Below, one piece after another: positions 7,146-13,096 of a stretch of DNA of 13,249 bases. Made by a program: the position numbers and the translations under genes. The DNA comes from an uncultured Oscillospiraceae bacterium. GTDB lineage: Bacteria; Bacillota; Clostridia; Oscillospirales; Oscillospiraceae. Every line of letters begins with the position of its first letter. Position 1 is the first letter of the stretch. The stretch spans positions 1 through 13,249 of the forward strand of contig CAKTXB010000032.1 of NCBI GenBank assembly GCA_934630555.1, written 5' to 3'. The notes beneath the pieces are model-generated. The model worked only from the letters and a program-made list of their open reading frames with translations, did not search any database and was not told where the DNA came from.

Positions 7146-7331
7146 CCTCGCAGAGTTCGCGCCCGCAGGCGCGAAAAAAGTCCGGATCATTTTCGGCGGC
7201 GGCGTGTACGTCGCCGAAAATACTTTACGTCATGCAAGTGTGGAATTTGTGCGCTGTAAGCGCACAAATTATGCGCGCAGCATGGCGCAAGCCTTCTCAA
7301 ACGCGAACCCAGCGCAGCGGTTCGCGTTTGA
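7141..7331 (+). repeat. Multi-hairpin repeat element, copy 2 (plus strand)
   Basis: This is the most complete copy. Order: leader AAAAGCCTCGCAGAG (7141-7155); hairpin A 7156-7175 (TTCGCGCC/GGCGCGAA, loop CGCA); hairpin B 7190-7220 (TTTTCGGCG/CGCCGAAAA around GCGGCGTGTACGT); outer stem 7230-7235 with 7280-7285 (TCATGC/GCATGG); connector AAGTGTGG; hairpin C 7244-7270 (12 bp, GTA loop); connector ATGCGCGC; GCAAGCCTT; hairpin D 7297-7331 (CAAACGCGAACC/GGTTCGCGTTTG around a CAGCGCAGC loop). Spacing between A, B and C is identical to copy 1 (14 and 23 nt). Arms of A, B, C, D and the outer stem differ from copy 1 at both partner positions. It accounts for most of the 332-nt gap between livF and the aldolase gene. 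Confidence 0.88.
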
Positions 7332-7332
7332 A

Positions 7333-7362
7333 AGCGTGTCAAAAACACTTTTTTGACACGCT
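7333..7362 (+). other. 13-bp hairpin closing the copy 2 cassette
   Basis: AGCGTGTCAAAAA (7333-7345), loop CACT, TTTTTGACACGCT (7350-7362). The TTGACA-like arms are AT-rich at the loop. It lies between hairpin D and the right inverted repeat, sharing its 3' arm with that repeat. No T run follows on either strand. It was probably formed when the TGTCAAAAAAG word met its inverted partner. Confidence 0.65.
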
Positions 7363-7395
7363 CACGCGGCGCGTTCCAAACGGAATGCGCCGCGT
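7348..7395 (-). repeat. Right 48-nt inverted repeat of the copy 2 cassette
   Basis: The reverse complement begins ACGCGGCGC, forms a 14-bp hairpin with one G-T wobble (7364-7395), and continues into GAGCGTGTCAAAAAAG. It differs from the left repeat (7098-7145) at five of 48 positions. TTTT follows at 7395-7398 on the plus strand, so it may terminate plus-strand transcription arriving from the liv operon, 18 nt before the convergent aldolase stop. Confidence 0.75.
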
Positions 7396-7416
7396 TTTGC
7401 GTGCTTTTGGGCGGTA

Positions 7417-7983
7417 TCAGGCCAGATGTTTTGCGAGCCAGAGGGCCTTGGCCATATTTTCGGCTGCGCACAGCAGGGCGCAGGCATCTTCCAGGGTGGT
7501 GGAGGCGCTCACCGCGCCGTGGCCGCCGAGGAGGCAGACGGGGCTGTGCTCCAGCGCCGCTTCAATGCCGCGGTGGATGTCATGCGTGCCCGACGCGCCA
7601 TAGGGCAGGCAGACGATACGCGGGAACACGGCGTGCATGGACACGGTCTCCGGCACGATCAGGTCCTGATACTGCATGGCCCACGCGGTGAGATAGGGGC
7701 AGTGGCTGTGCGCTACCGCGCCGACGTCGGGCCGGGCGCGATAGATGGCCTCATGCAGGAAAAATTCGCTGGAACGGCGGCCGGTGCCGGCCAGCTGCCG
7801 GCCGTTTGCGTCGACCTCACAAATATCCTCCGGCGTGAGCAGCAGTTTCATCCGCCGGGAGGGGGTGATGAAAATGTGGCCGCTCTGGCGGCTTATGGAG
7901 GAGAGATTGCCCTCAATGCCGGTGAGCAAGCCCTTCTGCTCCAGAATGACGGCGAATTTTGCAGTTTCAGCGGCGTGGTTCAT
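7417..7983 (-). CDS. Class II aldolase/adducin family protein (FucA-like)
   Basis: A 188-aa cytoplasmic zinc-dependent aldolase-family enzyme, the class that cleaves sugar phosphates such as L-fuculose 1-phosphate to dihydroxyacetone phosphate and an aldehyde. Motifs in order: GIEGNLSSI (22-30, phosphate-binding GN-S), ITPSRR (39-44), SSEFFLH with Glu73, HSH with His92 and His94, and GGHGAV with His155. Glu73, His92, His94 and His155 fall at the same numbers as the zinc and catalytic residues I recall for E. coli FucA. The protein is some 25 residues shorter than FucA at its C-terminus, and position 113 is Thr in VPETVSMH rather than the Tyr I recall there, so substrate may differ. ATG at 7983 is chosen because AGAGGG precedes it and a promoter lies at 8045-8017; an ATG at 8058 is upstream of that promoter. 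It stands alone, with no sugar kinase or isomerase nearby. Confidence 0.87.
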   Translation of the reverse strand: MNHAAETAKFAVILEQKGLLTGIEGNLSSISRQSGHIFITPSRRMKLLLTPEDICEVDANGRQLAGTGRRSSEFFLHEAIYRARPDVGAVAHSHCPYLTAWAMQYQDLIVPETVSMHAVFPRIVCLPYGASGTHDIHRGIEAALEHSPVCLLGGHGAVSASTTLEDACALLCAAENMAKALWLAKHLA

Positions 7984-8016
7984 GGTGTAGTACCCTCTTC
8001 TGACAAAGTTTTCTTG

Positions 8017-8045
8017 AGTGTACCGCATTGCTGCACCGGTGTCAA
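8017..8045 (-). promoter_or_regulatory. Promoter of the aldolase gene
   Basis: On the minus strand: TTGACA (8045-8040), 17-nt spacer, TACACT (8022-8017). Perfect -35, good -10 and ideal spacing, about 34 nt before the start codon at 7983. This supports the shorter start for the aldolase. Confidence 0.8.
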
Positions 8046-8076
8046 TCCCGCGCAGCACATTCGGGAAAGAAAGGAA

Positions 8077-8105
8077 TTGACATTTTTCACCGGATGCAAT
8101 ACCCT
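8077..8105 (+). promoter_or_regulatory. Promoter of the feo operon
   Basis: TTGACA (8077-8082), 17-nt spacer, TACCCT (8100-8105). Perfect -35 and a weaker -10 that keeps T-A...T. It is back-to-back with the aldolase promoter, their -35 boxes 31 nt apart. I do not see a clear Fur-type palindrome over it, though iron control would be expected for this operon. Confidence 0.65.
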
Positions 8106-8155
8106 ATGGAATGAGAGAGTCTCCGACGCATAGAAATGAAGATGGAGGAAGGAAT

Positions 8156-8383
8156 ATGACACTGGACAAACTGCCGGTCGGCGCGACGGGCGTCATCACC
8201 GCCGTGGGCGGGGAGGGCGCGCTGCGCTGCCGGCTGCTGGATATGGGGCTTATCCCGCAGACGCGCGTATCCGTCAGCAAGATCGCGCCCATGGGCGACC
8301 CGATGGAGCTGCAGCTGCGCGGATATGTGCTGACGCTGCGCAAGGAGGATGCGCGCAGCATCGACGTGGAGGTAGAGGCATGA
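8156..8383 (+). CDS. feoA: Ferrous iron transport protein A
   Basis: A 75-aa small cytoplasmic SH3-like protein that assists FeoB in Fe2+ uptake. It starts MTLDKLPVGATGVITAVGG and carries LRCRLLDMGLIPQTRVSVSK, then PMGDPMELQLRGYVLTLRKE, the standard FeoA pattern (a loop-strand core with the conserved DMG-PG/PQT turn and a closing LR-E-A segment). Length is normal (about 75). GGAGG (8144-8148) lies 7 nt before ATG 8156; an in-frame ATG at 8111 sits at the predicted transcript start and has no ribosome site. The stop overlaps the feoB start by 4 nt (ATGA), indicating translational coupling. First gene of the feoA-feoB-Cys-rich peptide operon. Confidence 0.95.
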   Translation: MTLDKLPVGATGVITAVGGEGALRCRLLDMGLIPQTRVSVSKIAPMGDPMELQLRGYVLTLRKEDARSIDVEVEA

Positions 8384-10371
8384 TCTTTGCACTGGCTGGC
8401 AATCAGAACTGCGGTAAAACGACGCTGTTTAATCAGCTGACCGGTTCCAATCAGCACGTGGGCAATTTTCCGGGCGTGACGGTGGACCAGAAAAGCGGAC
8501 AGGTGCGCGGGCAGAAGGGCTGCACCGTGGTGGACCTGCCGGGCATTTATTCGCTGCGTACTTACACGGCAGAGGAGATCGTAACGCGCGATTTTATTTT
8601 GAACAGCCGGCCCGATGGCATCATCAACATTGTGGATGCGACGAATCTGGAACGGAATTTGTATTTGACGCTGCAGCTGCTGACATTGCAGGTGCCCATG
8701 GTGCTGGCGCTCAACATGATGGACGAGCTGACGGGCAACGGCGGCTCGGTCGATACGGAAGGGCTTTCCAGACTGCTCGGCATCCCGGTCGTGCCCATCT
8801 GCGCGGCGTCCGGCGCGGGTGTGGAGGAGCTGACGCAGGAGGCTGTCCGCGCAGCGCAGGAGGGGATCCGGCCCAAGGTGTATGACTTCTGCGCCCCCGG
8901 GCCGGTGCACCGCTGTATCCATGCGGTGTGTCATCAGATCGAGGACCATGCGCAGCGCGCGGGCATCAGCACGCGCTTTGCGGCGACAAAGCTCATTGAG
9001 GGCGATGAACGCGTGGCGGCGCAGCTGCATCTGGACCAGAACGAGCGGGAGCTGGTAGAGCACTCGGTGCTGCAGATGGAACAGGAGCGCGGGCTGGATC
9101 GCAACGCGGCGCTGGCGGATATGCGCTACAGCTTTATTGAAAATGCCGTGGCGCAGACCGTGACCAAGCCGCACCAGAGCCGCGAGCACGTGCGCAGCGA
9201 GCGCATCGACCGCGTGCTCACGGGCAAGTGGACAGCCATTCCGATCTTCCTTGGCGTGATGCTGCTGGTGTTTTATTTGACATTCAACGTCATTGGCGCG
9301 TATTTGAGCGACGTGCTGGCGCTGGGCATCGACGCCGTGACGGCGGCGGTGGATCGTGCGCTGACGGCCTATGGCCTGAACCCGGTCGTACACAGTTTGA
9401 TCATCGACGGTATTTTTCAGGGCGTGGGCAGTGTGCTGAGCTTTTTGCCCATTATTGTGACGCTGTTTTTCTTCCTGTCCATTCTGGAGGACACGGGGTA
9501 TATGGCGCGTGTGGCGTTTGTGATGGACAAGCTGCTGCGCAAGATCGGCCTGTCCGGCAAGTCTATCGTGCCGATGCTCATCGGCTTTGGCTGCACGGTG
9601 CCGGCGGTCATGGCCACACGCACGCTCTCGTCGGAGCGCGACCGCACCATGACCATTCTGCTTACGCCGTTTATGAGCTGCTCGGCGAAGATCCCGATCT
9701 ACGGTTTCTTTACGGCGGCGTTTTTCCCGCACCACGGAGCGCTGGTGATGATCGGACTGTATGTGTTCGGCATTCTCATGGGGATCGTCAGCGCGCTGGT
9801 GCTGGGGCGCACGGCGTTCCGCGGCAAGCCCATGCCGTTTGTCATGGAGCTGCCGAATTATCGGTTCCCGAGCCCGAAAAGCGTGGCGCTGCTGCTGTGG
9901 GAAAAGGCGAAGGACTTTTTGCAGCGCGCGTTCACGGTGATCTTCCTGGCTACGATCGTCATTTGGTTTTTGCAGAGCTTTGACACGCGCATCAATGTGG
10001 TGGCGGACAGCGCACAGAGCTTGCTTGCGGACTTTGGTCAGCTGCTTGCACCGCTGTTCCGGCCGCTGGGCTTTGGCGACTGGCGGTGCGCCACAGCGCT
10101 GCTGTCGGGCTTTATTGCCAAGGAGTCTGTTGTGAGCACGCTGGAAATTTTACTGGGCAGCAGCGCGCTCAGTACGCTGTTTACTACGCAGACGGCGGTG
10201 AGCTTTCTGGTGTTCACGCTGCTGTATACGCCGTGTGTGGCGGCCGTTGCGGCCATCCGGCGGGAGGTCGGCACGACGTGGCGCACCCTGTGCATTTGCC
10301 TGATGCAATGCTGTGTGGCGTGGCTGACGGCCTTTGTGGTGTATGGCATTATGCAGGGAGGCTGGCTGTGA
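8380..10371 (+). CDS. feoB: Ferrous iron transport protein B (GTPase-permease)
   Basis: A 663-aa inner-membrane Fe2+ transporter with an N-terminal G-protein domain. G motifs: G1 GNQNCGKT (7-14), G2 Thr34 in PGVTV, G3 DLPG (52-55), G4 NMMD (112-115), G5 CAAS (141-144). A helical linker (GDI-like, about 165-275) follows, then the membrane region from about 285. The Gate motifs are present: GFGCTVPA (402-409, Cys405) and FMSCSAKIPIYG (431-442, Cys434), along with ILEDTGYMAR, KESVVSTLE (581-589) and YTPCVAAVAA (616-625, Cys619). Length is within the shorter clostridial range. It overlaps feoA by 4 nt and the following Cys-rich peptide by 4 nt. All motifs needed for activity look intact. Regulation by iron is expected but no operator is visible. 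Confidence 0.97.
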   Translation: MIFALAGNQNCGKTTLFNQLTGSNQHVGNFPGVTVDQKSGQVRGQKGCTVVDLPGIYSLRTYTAEEIVTRDFILNSRPDGIINIVDATNLERNLYLTLQLLTLQVPMVLALNMMDELTGNGGSVDTEGLSRLLGIPVVPICAASGAGVEELTQEAVRAAQEGIRPKVYDFCAPGPVHRCIHAVCHQIEDHAQRAGISTRFAATKLIEGDERVAAQLHLDQNERELVEHSVLQMEQERGLDRNAALADMRYSFIENAVAQTVTKPHQSREHVRSERIDRVLTGKWTAIPIFLGVMLLVFYLTFNVIGAYLSDVLALGIDAVTAAVDRALTAYGLNPVVHSLIIDGIFQGVGSVLSFLPIIVTLFFFLSILEDTGYMARVAFVMDKLLRKIGLSGKSIVPMLIGFGCTVPAVMATRTLSSERDRTMTILLTPFMSCSAKIPIYGFFTAAFFPHHGALVMIGLYVFGILMGIVSALVLGRTAFRGKPMPFVMELPNYRFPSPKSVALLLWEKAKDFLQRAFTVIFLATIVIWFLQSFDTRINVVADSAQSLLADFGQLLAPLFRPLGFGDWRCATALLSGFIAKESVVSTLEILLGSSALSTLFTTQTAVSFLVFTLLYTPCVAAVAAIRREVGTTWRTLCICLMQCCVAWLTAFVVYGIMQGGWL

Positions 10372-10514
10372 GTGCGCTTGTGACGGCGCTCATTCTGGGC
10401 GCGCTTGGCGTATGGGTGGCGCTGGCCGTGCGCAGTGTACGGCGGAACAAGGGCGGCTGCGGGTGCGGCTGCGGCTGCGGCGGCTGCTCAGGCTGCGGAC
10501 AGAAACAAAAGTGA
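10368..10514 (+). CDS. FeoB-associated Cys-rich membrane protein
   Basis: A 48-aa peptide starting at GTG, overlapping the feoB stop by 4 nt (GTGA), with AGGGAGG (10355-10361) 6 nt upstream deciding the unusual start. Residues 3-22 are one membrane helix (ALVTALILGALGVWVALAV), followed by basic RSVRRNK and a tail with six Cys in GGCGCGCGCGGCSGCG. It fits the small FeoB-associated Cys-rich proteins that often end feo operons in Firmicutes, thought to aid iron handling at the transporter, perhaps in the way FeoC does in enterics; mechanism is not established. The Cys residues probably face the cytoplasm because of the positive residues between helix and tail. Too short for a 60-aa ORF cutoff and easy to miss. 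Confidence 0.88.
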   Translation: MSALVTALILGALGVWVALAVRSVRRNKGGCGCGCGCGGCSGCGQKQK

Positions 10515-10526
10515 ATCGGCGTCTAA

Positions 10527-10560
10527 ACCCCCGCCCTCGTCCATAGGATAGGGTGGGGGT
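10527..10560 (+). promoter_or_regulatory. Stem-loop covering the pdaA ribosome site
   Basis: ACCCCCGCCCT (10527-10537) pairs with AGGGTGGGGGT (10550-10560), eleven pairs with one wobble, around a 12-nt loop. No T run follows, so termination is unlikely. The 3' arm is the only purine-rich ribosome-site candidate (GGGGGTGG, 10555-10562) for ATG 10570, so the fold would hide it. Whether this is regulatory is inference. Confidence 0.6.
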
Positions 10561-10569
10561 GGTCTATAT

Positions 10570-11364
10570 ATGATCGGGTTTGTTCGGCGCAATGCAAGGC
10601 TTTTGGCGGTCGCGCTGGCGGTGGCGCTGTTCTGCGGCGGCGTATCGGCCATGTTTGGAACGCAGGCGGCGGTGGAGACCGGTTCGTGGGGGCTGAGCTT
10701 CCGCGAGGAAGGCAAGCCGCCTGCTGCCAACGCGTCCGCTGCGGCGCTGCGGCAGTATGACGCGGCCTATATTGGAGATACAGACGAGAACGTGATCTAT
10801 CTCACGTTTGACGCGGGCTATGAAAACGGCTGCACGGCGCAGATATTGGACGCACTGAAGGCGCACAACGCACCGGCGGCGTTTTTTGTGGTGGGCAATT
10901 ATCTGGAAACCGCGCCGGAGCTGGTGCAGCGCATGGCGGACGAGGGGCATATAGTTGGCAACCACACGTGGCATCACTACGATATGTCGCGCATCAGCGA
11001 CCGGGCGACGTTCCAGTCAGAGCTTGATATGGCGGCGGAAAAATATCAGGAGCTGACGGGGCAGGCAATGCAAAAATTTTACCGTCCGCCGCAGGGCATT
11101 TACAGCGAGGAAAATCTGAAAATGGCGCAGGAGATGGGGTATCATACGGTATTCTGGAGCCTTGCATATGTGGACTGGATGCAGGATGCGCAGCCGACGG
11201 CAGACGAGGCGTTTTCAAAGCTTTTGACGCGCATCCATCCCGGCGCGATCGTGCTGCTGCACAGCACGTCGGCCACGAACGCCGCCATTTTGGATGCGCT
11301 GCTCACGCGCTGGGAACAGATGGGCTATCGGTTTGGCCGGCTGGAGGAGGTTTTCGGGCAATAA
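10570..11364 (+). CDS. pdaA: PdaA-like polysaccharide deacetylase (delta-lactam biosynthetic)
   Basis: A 264-aa exported NodB-family deacetylase. The N-terminus (NARLLAVALAVALFCGGVSA, 8-27) is a signal peptide or anchor. Conserved features: WGLSFREEGKPP (40-51), YIGDTDENVIYLTFDAGYEN with catalytic Asp81 (67-86), NHTWHH with metal-type His132 and His136 (131-136), YRPPQG (171-176), FWSLAYVDW (195-203) and HPGAIVLLHS with His231 (223-232). This series matches the PdaA subfamily that deacetylates muramic acid residues to allow muramic-delta-lactam formation in spore cortex, required for germination. This suggests a spore-former. The TFDAG version replaces the second Asp of the general TFDDG motif, as is usual in PdaA. 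It begins 55 nt after the feo peptide and could share its transcript. A different cell-wall deacetylase is the main alternative. Confidence 0.9.
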   Translation: MIGFVRRNARLLAVALAVALFCGGVSAMFGTQAAVETGSWGLSFREEGKPPAANASAAALRQYDAAYIGDTDENVIYLTFDAGYENGCTAQILDALKAHNAPAAFFVVGNYLETAPELVQRMADEGHIVGNHTWHHYDMSRISDRATFQSELDMAAEKYQELTGQAMQKFYRPPQGIYSEENLKMAQEMGYHTVFWSLAYVDWMQDAQPTADEAFSKLLTRIHPGAIVLLHSTSATNAAILDALLTRWEQMGYRFGRLEEVFGQ

Positions 11365-11454
11365 TTTGGCCGCGGCGCTCACCGTTTTCCGGCTTTGGCA
11401 TAACATGGAATGAGCGGGCGAGATTCGCTACGTATTATTTCAGGAGGTTTCGTT

Positions 11455-11580
11455 ATGTCTTGTAATTCTTCCGGCATCTGCGCCTTTGGCAACAGCTGGT
11501 GGTGGATCATCATCCTGGTCATCATCTTCGTGCTGGGCAACGGGAGCGGCTCGTGCGGCTGCGACAACGGCTGCTGCTGA
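11455..11580 (+). CDS. Small Trp/Cys-rich single-pass membrane peptide
   Basis: A 41-aa ORF with a strong AGGAGG site (11442-11447) 7 nt before ATG. It starts MSCNSSGICAFGNS, has one membrane helix WWWIIILVIIFVLG (15-28), and ends GSGSCGCDNGCC. Cys3 and Cys9 are on one side, Cys34, 36, 40 and 41 on the other. I do not recognise a named family; short Cys-rich peptides of this style are frequent in clostridia, and a spore-related role is conceivable next to pdaA but unproven. The ribosome site, the membrane helix and the following GC-rich hairpin support it as a real gene. It differs from the feo peptide in having Cys at both ends. No sequence promoter is clear in the 90 nt upstream, so it may ride on the pdaA transcript. 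Confidence 0.75.
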   Translation: MSCNSSGICAFGNSWWWIIILVIIFVLGNGSGSCGCDNGCC

Positions 11581-11592
11581 GCTACATGAAAC

Positions 11593-11614
11593 GGGGAGCG
11601 GGCGACCGCTCCCC
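11593..11614 (+). terminator. Stem-loop after the 41-aa peptide, likely terminator
   Basis: GGGGAGCGG (11593-11601), loop GCGA, CCGCTCCCC (11606-11614). Nine perfect pairs with a stable GNRA-type loop, 12 nt after the stop. The following sequence TGAAGCGTTTTG has only a short delayed T run, so efficiency is uncertain. Confidence 0.6.
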
Positions 11615-11649
11615 TGAAGCGTTTTGCGCGCTTTTGGCGCGTATGCAAG

Positions 11650-11673
11650 AAAGATCTGCTGCATCGGATCTTT
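11650..11673 (+). other. Stem-loop upstream of the antiporter promoter
   Basis: AAAGATCTG (11650-11658) pairs with CGGATCTTT (11665-11673), one wobble, loop CTGCAT. It may be a weak secondary terminator; no T run beyond the arm. Otherwise the 11615-11706 gap shows nothing recognisable. Confidence 0.4.
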
Positions 11674-11706
11674 GACGAAAAATTACGGATTTTATAGAAA
11701 TATTCG

Positions 11707-11734
11707 TTGCAATGAACGGGAATTGTGCTATAAT
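11707..11734 (+). promoter_or_regulatory. Extended -10 promoter of the antiporter gene
   Basis: TTGCAA (11707-11712), 16-nt spacer, TATAAT (11729-11734) preceded by TGC, giving an extended -10. Predicted transcript start is near 11741, about 43 nt before the first ATG. It indicates that the antiporter is transcribed independently of the genes upstream. Confidence 0.85.
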
Positions 11735-11783
11735 AGCCTGCGTTGCTGAAATGTTGGCAAGAGTTTTTTAGAATCGCAGGTTT

Positions 11784-13082
11784 ATGATGATGCAAATTTT
11801 ACTTGCTTTGTCCATTGCCATTCTGGCTGGACTTCTTATGACACGTGTGGCCAAGCCGCTGGGGCTGCCGTCGGTGACGGCGTATCTGGTGGCGGGCGTG
11901 CTCATCGGGCCGTTCTGTTTGGGGCAGCTTGGCATTGAAGGCCTCGGCTTTACCACCATGGAAGAGGTGGACCGCCTGAGCCTCATCTCCGATGTGGCGC
12001 TGGGCTTTATCGCATTTTCCATTGGCAACGAGTTCCGTCTTTCGCAGCTGCGCCACACCGGCAAACAGGCTACGGTCATCGGCATTGTGCAGGCGCTGAC
12101 GGCCACGCTGCTGGTGGACATTGCGCTGCTGGTGTTCCATGTGCTGCGGCCCGACATTTTGGGCGTGGAGCAGGCCATTGTGCTGGGCGCGATCGCCACA
12201 GCCACTGCGCCGGCGGCGACGCTGATGGTCGTGCGGCAGTATAAGGCCAAGGGCCCGCTGGTCGATCTGCTGCTGCCGATCGTCGCGCTGGACGACGCGG
12301 TCGGTCTGGTGGTGTTTGCGGTGTCGTTCGGCATTGCAAAGGCCATGCACGTGGGTTCATTCGACATGGTGTCCATTCTGGTGAACCCGCTGGTGGAGAT
12401 CGTGTGCTCGCTGGGCCTTGGCGCGATCATGGGCGTGCTGCTGACGAAGCTGGAAACGCTGTTCAACTCCAACACGAACCGGCTGAACATGACGATCGCG
12501 TTCGTGTTCCTGACCGTGGCGCTGGCCAAGCTGGAGTTCATGATCGGGCCGGTGACGGTGGGCTTCTCATCGCTGCTGGTGTGCATGATGCTGGGCACGG
12601 TGTTCTGCAATATCTGCCCACTGTCGGATGATATTATGGAAAAGGCCGACCGCTGGACCTCGCCGCTGTTTGCGCTGTTCTTTGTGCTCAGCGGTGCGGA
12701 ACTGGAGCTGGATGTGTTTGCAGATCCCATGATCGTGCTGCTGGGCGTGGTGTATGTCATTGCGCGTTCGGCGGGCAAGTATCTTGGCGCGTATGGCAGT
12801 GCGCGGGCGCTGGGGTGCAGCCGGAATGTGTATCACAATCTTGGCATCACGCTGCTGCCGCAGGCGGGCGTGGCGCTGGGGATGTGCGTGACGGCGCGTG
12901 AGCTTGGCGAGCAGGGCGAGCTGATCTGCAATATTACGCTGCTTGCGATCCTTGTTTATGAGATCGTCGGCCCGATGCTCACGAAGCAGGCCCTTCAGCG
13001 CGCGGGCGATATTCAGCCCATGAGCGAGGAAGTGCTCAACCGCCGGCAGATCAAGCTGCAGAACGCGGAAAAGAAAAAATAA
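11784..13082 (+). CDS. CPA2-family cation/proton antiporter
   Basis: A 432-aa membrane protein (Na_H_exchanger family) that would exchange Na+ or K+ for H+ across the cytoplasmic membrane, for pH and ion balance. It has about 12-13 hydrophobic helices. Key segments: LGLPSVTAYLVAGVLIGP (26-43), the unwound helix-4 type TATAPAAT (139-146), the ion site ALDDAVGL with Asp170-Asp171 (168-174), RSAGKYLGAYG with Lys332 (328-338), and LLPQAGVALGM (357-367). Two adjacent acidic residues plus the Lys suggest the electrogenic NapA/NhaA-like type. No RCK/TrkA domain follows, so it is not a Kef-type gated channel. Three consecutive ATGs (11784, 11787, 11790) follow CAGG; the second or third has better spacing. 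Exact ion is unknown. Confidence 0.88.
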   Translation: MMMQILLALSIAILAGLLMTRVAKPLGLPSVTAYLVAGVLIGPFCLGQLGIEGLGFTTMEEVDRLSLISDVALGFIAFSIGNEFRLSQLRHTGKQATVIGIVQALTATLLVDIALLVFHVLRPDILGVEQAIVLGAIATATAPAATLMVVRQYKAKGPLVDLLLPIVALDDAVGLVVFAVSFGIAKAMHVGSFDMVSILVNPLVEIVCSLGLGAIMGVLLTKLETLFNSNTNRLNMTIAFVFLTVALAKLEFMIGPVTVGFSSLLVCMMLGTVFCNICPLSDDIMEKADRWTSPLFALFFVLSGAELELDVFADPMIVLLGVVYVIARSAGKYLGAYGSARALGCSRNVYHNLGITLLPQAGVALGMCVTARELGEQGELICNITLLAILVYEIVGPMLTKQALQRAGDIQPMSEEVLNRRQIKLQNAEKKK

Positions 13083-13096
13083 TATGGATATATTGA

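Noticed and set aside
7114..7356. 80-aa open frame over repeat copy 2, with similar frames over copy 1 (404-144, minus) and copy 3
   Set aside because: The frame is lost between copies by a one-nucleotide length change in hairpin C while nucleotide conservation continues; no ribosome site; covarying stems explain the conservation better.
7187..7471. 94-aa minus-strand open frame across copy 2 and the end of the aldolase gene
   Set aside because: It overlaps the real aldolase 3' end in another frame and is an antisense shadow of the repeat.
7984..8058. Longer N-terminus for the aldolase starting at 8058
   Set aside because: That ATG is upstream of the TTGACA/TACACT promoter, so it would not be in the transcript; the shorter start also places Glu73/His92/His94/His155 as in FucA.
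8046..8155. Fur or DtxR operator over the feo promoter
   Set aside because: I looked for the expected AT-rich palindrome near the feo promoter and found none convincing, although iron control is biologically likely.
8104..9735. 543-aa minus-strand open frame opposite feoA/feoB
   Set aside because: Composition rich in His, Arg and Gln is the reverse-strand reading of a GC-rich gene; feoA and feoB motifs are intact on the plus strand.
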